DNA from: Hyphomicrobiales bacterium
GTDB taxonomy: Bacteria; Pseudomonadota; Alphaproteobacteria; Rhizobiales; Aestuariivirgaceae
Direction of reading: 5' to 3'
Length of the DNA stretch: 9,233 nt
Assembly (NCBI GenBank): GCA_025356765.1
Contig: JANXRO010000078.1
Coordinates: 1-9,233, forward strand
Each line of letters begins with the position of its first letter. The stretch's first letter is position 1. Below, piece after piece: positions 7,278-9,233 of the stretch. The notes below the pieces were generated by a model. The model did not search any database, had not been told where the DNA came from, and was given only the letters and a program-made list of their open reading frames with translations. The translations under genes were made by a program, and so were the position numbers.

Positions 7278-8813
7278 TCATGCCGCGTTACGCAAGGATA
7301 CGGGCTTCTGGCGATAACTTAACGCTTCAGCCAGATGCAGACGCAGAATGTTTTCTGAGTTTGCTAAATCTGCAATGGTGCGGGCCACACGCAAGACCCG
7401 GTGATAGCCACGCGCAGATAGGTTCATCGCTTCGGCAGCATCACGCAGCAAGGCCATACCCGCACCATCCAGTTTTGTGATTGCTTCCAAAACATCACCA
7501 TCAGCTTGGGCATTGTTGCGCAAGTGAGTTGCACCCAAAGCAGTGAAGCGTTGAAGTTGTATTTGCCGCGCTTGGGCCACACGGGCCGCCACATCGGCAC
7601 TTTTTTCTTTGGGGGCTGGTAATGCCAAATCCATGGCGCGAACGGCCGCAAGTTCTAATTGTATGTCCATCCTATCAAGGAGTGGGCCTGATATCCGTGC
7701 CTGATATTCTGACGCACAGCGCGGGCCCAGCCTGCAAGTATGGCCAGGTTCACCGGCCATACCGCATCTGCAAGGGTTCATGGCCGTAATCAACTGAAAG
7801 CGGGCGGGATAGGTTACATGGTAGTTGGCGCGCGCCACCAAAACCTCGCCATTTTCCATGGGCTGGCGCAACGCTTCCAGCACACGGGGCTGAAATTCGG
7901 GCAGTTCATCAAGGAATAATACACCATGATGTGAAAGAGCCATTTCTCCGGGCTTGGCGCGCAAACCACCGCCCACCAAAGCTGGCATGGACGCTGAATG
8001 ATGGGGTGCGCGAAACGGGCGGCGCTTGGTTAATTGACCATCCTTCAATTCGCCACCCAAAGACGCAATCATGCTGACATCCAGCATCTCGCGCGCATCC
8101 AAAGGCGGCAAAATGGATGGCAAGCGCTGGGCCAACATGGATTTTCCGGCACCCGGCGGGCCCACCATCAACATGTGATGGCCACCGGCGGCTGCCACTT
8201 CAAGCGCGCGTTTGGCAGCTTCCTGGCCTTTGATTTCACAAAGGTCTGGCAGGGGATGATCAACCACCGAAAGATGGGGTGTGGGCCTTGATAAAACTTG
8301 CGTGCCTTTGACATGGTTGATCAGCTGCACCAGATTATCAGGCGCCAAAATATCCACATCAGTGCCAGCCCAAGCGGCTTCACGGCCCGACAATTTTGGA
8401 CAGATTAAACCCAAATCTCGGGCGTTGGCCGACATGGCAGCGGGCAATGCGCCTGAAACAGCAAGCAGGCTTCCATCCAGCGCCAGTTCACCCATAACCA
8501 CATAACGCTGCAAAAAATCTGGCGGGATAACGCCCAAGGCTGAAAGCACGGCCAAGGTGATGGGCAAATCATAATGGCTGCCTTCTTTGGGCAAATCTGC
8601 GGGCGACAAGTTTACCACAAGGCGTTTTCCGGGCAGTCCCAAACCAATGGCATAAAGAGCTGCGCGTACACGCTCTTTGCTTTCGGCAATGGCCTTATCG
8701 CCCAAACCCACAATTTGAAACACCGTTTGGCCGTTGATAAACTGAGCCTGAATATCGACGGGAACAGCCTCAACGCCCTGAAATGCAACTGTTGCCACGC
8801 GTGCTGTCATCAT
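7278..8813 (-). CDS. comM: ComM/YifB family AAA+ ATPase (Mg-chelatase-like branch-migration helicase)
   Basis: ComM of Vibrio is a hexameric helicase that drives branch migration during integration of transformed DNA. YifB is the same family in species not known to be transformable, where the role is less clear. The 511-residue product is full length. The N-terminal ChlI-type domain (about 5-125) contains FQIVGLGDKAIAESKERVRAA (32-52) and NLSPADLPKEG (68-78). The AAA+ Mg-chelatase core has Walker A GPPGAGKS (218-225), Walker B VLFLDE (298-303), sensor-1 N346 in TAMNPCRCG, and SGPLLDRMD (375-383). Four cysteines (C348, C350, C360, C366) form the loop typical of the family, here in its alphaproteobacterial spacing. 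The C-terminal Mg-chelatase domain includes LSARGYHRVLRVARTIADL (465-483). The gene begins ATGATG. GGGG (8817-8820 on the plus strand as CCCC) is six bases from the second ATG (8810) but only three from the first, so the real start may be codon 2. The name yifB is equally usable. Confidence 0.95.
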   Translation of the reverse strand: MMTARVATVAFQGVEAVPVDIQAQFINGQTVFQIVGLGDKAIAESKERVRAALYAIGLGLPGKRLVVNLSPADLPKEGSHYDLPITLAVLSALGVIPPDFLQRYVVMGELALDGSLLAVSGALPAAMSANARDLGLICPKLSGREAAWAGTDVDILAPDNLVQLINHVKGTQVLSRPTPHLSVVDHPLPDLCEIKGQEAAKRALEVAAAGGHHMLMVGPPGAGKSMLAQRLPSILPPLDAREMLDVSMIASLGGELKDGQLTKRRPFRAPHHSASMPALVGGGLRAKPGEMALSHHGVLFLDELPEFQPRVLEALRQPMENGEVLVARANYHVTYPARFQLITAMNPCRCGMAGEPGHTCRLGPRCASEYQARISGPLLDRMDIQLELAAVRAMDLALPAPKEKSADVAARVAQARQIQLQRFTALGATHLRNNAQADGDVLEAITKLDGAGMALLRDAAEAMNLSARGYHRVLRVARTIADLANSENILRLHLAEALSYRQKPVSLRNAA

Positions 8814-8890
8814 GTTCCCCAGATCAATTGAACTGAGGCTAGAACGCTTTGCGAATCAGAGGGCGATTATCACCTTAAGAAAGCAAGATC
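8814..8890. promoter_or_regulatory. Divergent spacer between comM and the small plus-strand gene
   Basis: The two genes face away from each other, so promoters in both directions would be expected in or overlapping these 77 bases. I see no convincing -35/-10 pair on either strand. Short palindromes are present: TCAATTGA (8824-8831), just upstream of the comM ribosome binding site, and CTTAAG (8874-8879). Function is inferred only from gene orientation. Confidence 0.3.
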
Positions 8891-9124
8891 GTGTCACTTT
8901 CGAAGAAAGCCCGCAAAAGTGAGGTTGTTGTTACTACCGAGATGATTTCTTGCGGGGTAGAGGTTTTGGCGGAATTGCAGGGGGAAGTGGGATCAGCTTA
9001 CTTGGTAGAGCGGATTTTCGAGGCAATGACACTTTCGGCAAATGCGGAAATTCCATATTTTGATTCAAAAACTATATCCAAACGTAATGGTCAATCTTCT
9101 TTAGAAGCATTTCGGTCTGAATGA
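8891..9124 (+). CDS. Small uncharacterised protein (77 residues)
   Basis: I cannot assign a function. The product is a soluble-looking 77-residue protein with no signal peptide, membrane helix or cysteine pair. The N-terminus is basic (SLSKKARKSE), then VVVTTEMISCGVEVLAEL reads like a short strand and a helix, followed by YLVERIFEAM, a second amphipathic helix. The tail (from about residue 55) is polar and probably flexible. The ARKSEVVVT..MI..G.. pattern resembles short hypothetical proteins I associate with alphaproteobacterial genomes, which makes a real gene more likely. An in-frame TAA at 8876 leaves GTG 8891 as the only reasonable start covering that N-terminal segment. Its ribosome binding site is weak (AAGAAAGCAAG). 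The next candidate, ATG at codon 18, would remove the basic part. It is transcribed away from comM and its codons (GGG, GTA, GAG) look less uniform than those of the minus-strand genes. Chance is not excluded. Confidence 0.6.
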   Translation: MSLSKKARKSEVVVTTEMISCGVEVLAELQGEVGSAYLVERIFEAMTLSANAEIPYFDSKTISKRNGQSSLEAFRSE

Positions 9125-9233
9125 TTTGTTGGTGCATCGTCTTGATTTGGGGAAGAGTCAGAGCGTGAATGATTATGTTTTTGGGATTAGTTTTGCTTCG
9201 ACGCGAAAATTCAAATCGTCGAGTATCGAATAA
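9125..9233. other. Right-end sequence without a supported gene
   Basis: After the small gene stops, 109 bases run to the window end. One plus-strand frame is open from 9105 to a TAA at 9231-9233, but has no ATG and no ribosome binding site. The opposite strand is also open in one frame with a low-complexity, unconvincing translation. A 6-bp inverted repeat, TCGACG (9198-9203) and CGTCGA (9217-9222), has a 13-base loop and no T-run. I see no tRNA, mobile-element end or clear terminator. Confidence 0.4.

Noticed and set aside
7348..7359. Frameshift or truncation in comM near the C-terminus
   Set aside because: Translation runs in frame through the whole Mg-chelatase C-terminal domain to a TGA at 7278-7280, and the length is normal for the family.
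8817..8820. comM starting only at the first ATG (8813)
   Set aside because: The GGGG motif is three bases from the first ATG and six from the second, so the second is at least as likely. The difference is one residue and not a finding.
9198..9222. Inverted repeat TCGACG/CGTCGA as a terminator
   Set aside because: The stem is only six pairs with a 13-base loop and no following T-run.
1..9233. CRISPR arrays, insertion sequences, tRNA or rRNA genes, phage or defence genes
   Set aside because: No tandem spaced repeats, terminal inverted repeats with a transposase, cloverleaf-like segments or phage-type coding sequences were seen on either strand.

Overview
The window looks like ordinary chromosomal DNA from an alphaproteobacterium, most likely of the Hyphomicrobiales (rhizobial) type. 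By eye it is close to balanced in GC. The assignment rests on three things: the ComM Cys-rich loop has the alphaproteobacterial form (CRCG followed later by GPRC), MutS carries the GTATYDG and ERSYG variants common in this class, and an OlsB-like N-acyltransferase sits close to mutS-glnD, a neighbourhood I recall from rhizobia.

Five genes run on the minus strand and fill positions 1-8813. In order of transcription they are comM (yifB; AAA+ Mg-chelatase-like helicase), a membrane-bound hybrid sensor histidine kinase, an olsB-like GNAT N-acyltransferase, mutS, and the first 582 codons of glnD, which runs off the left edge. Spacing is 99 bp between comM and the kinase, 61 bp between the kinase and olsB, 42 bp between olsB and mutS, and a 1-base stop/start overlap (TAATG) between mutS and glnD. 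No rho-independent terminator is visible between any of them, so kinase-olsB-mutS-glnD may form one transcription unit.

To the right of comM, after a 77-bp divergent spacer, one small plus-strand gene (8891-9124, GTG start) encodes a 77-residue protein of unknown function. The last 109 bases contain no gene I can defend.

The genes do not form one pathway. They cover recombination (ComM), signalling (hybrid kinase), acyl-lipid synthesis (OlsB-like), mismatch repair (MutS) and nitrogen/PII signalling (GlnD). I found no mobile element, CRISPR array, RNA gene or phage gene, and no clear sign of a new biological system. The points most worth checking are the degenerate receiver inside the hybrid kinase, the hairpin that holds the olsB Shine-Dalgarno ahead of a TTG start, and the uncharacterised small protein at the right end.
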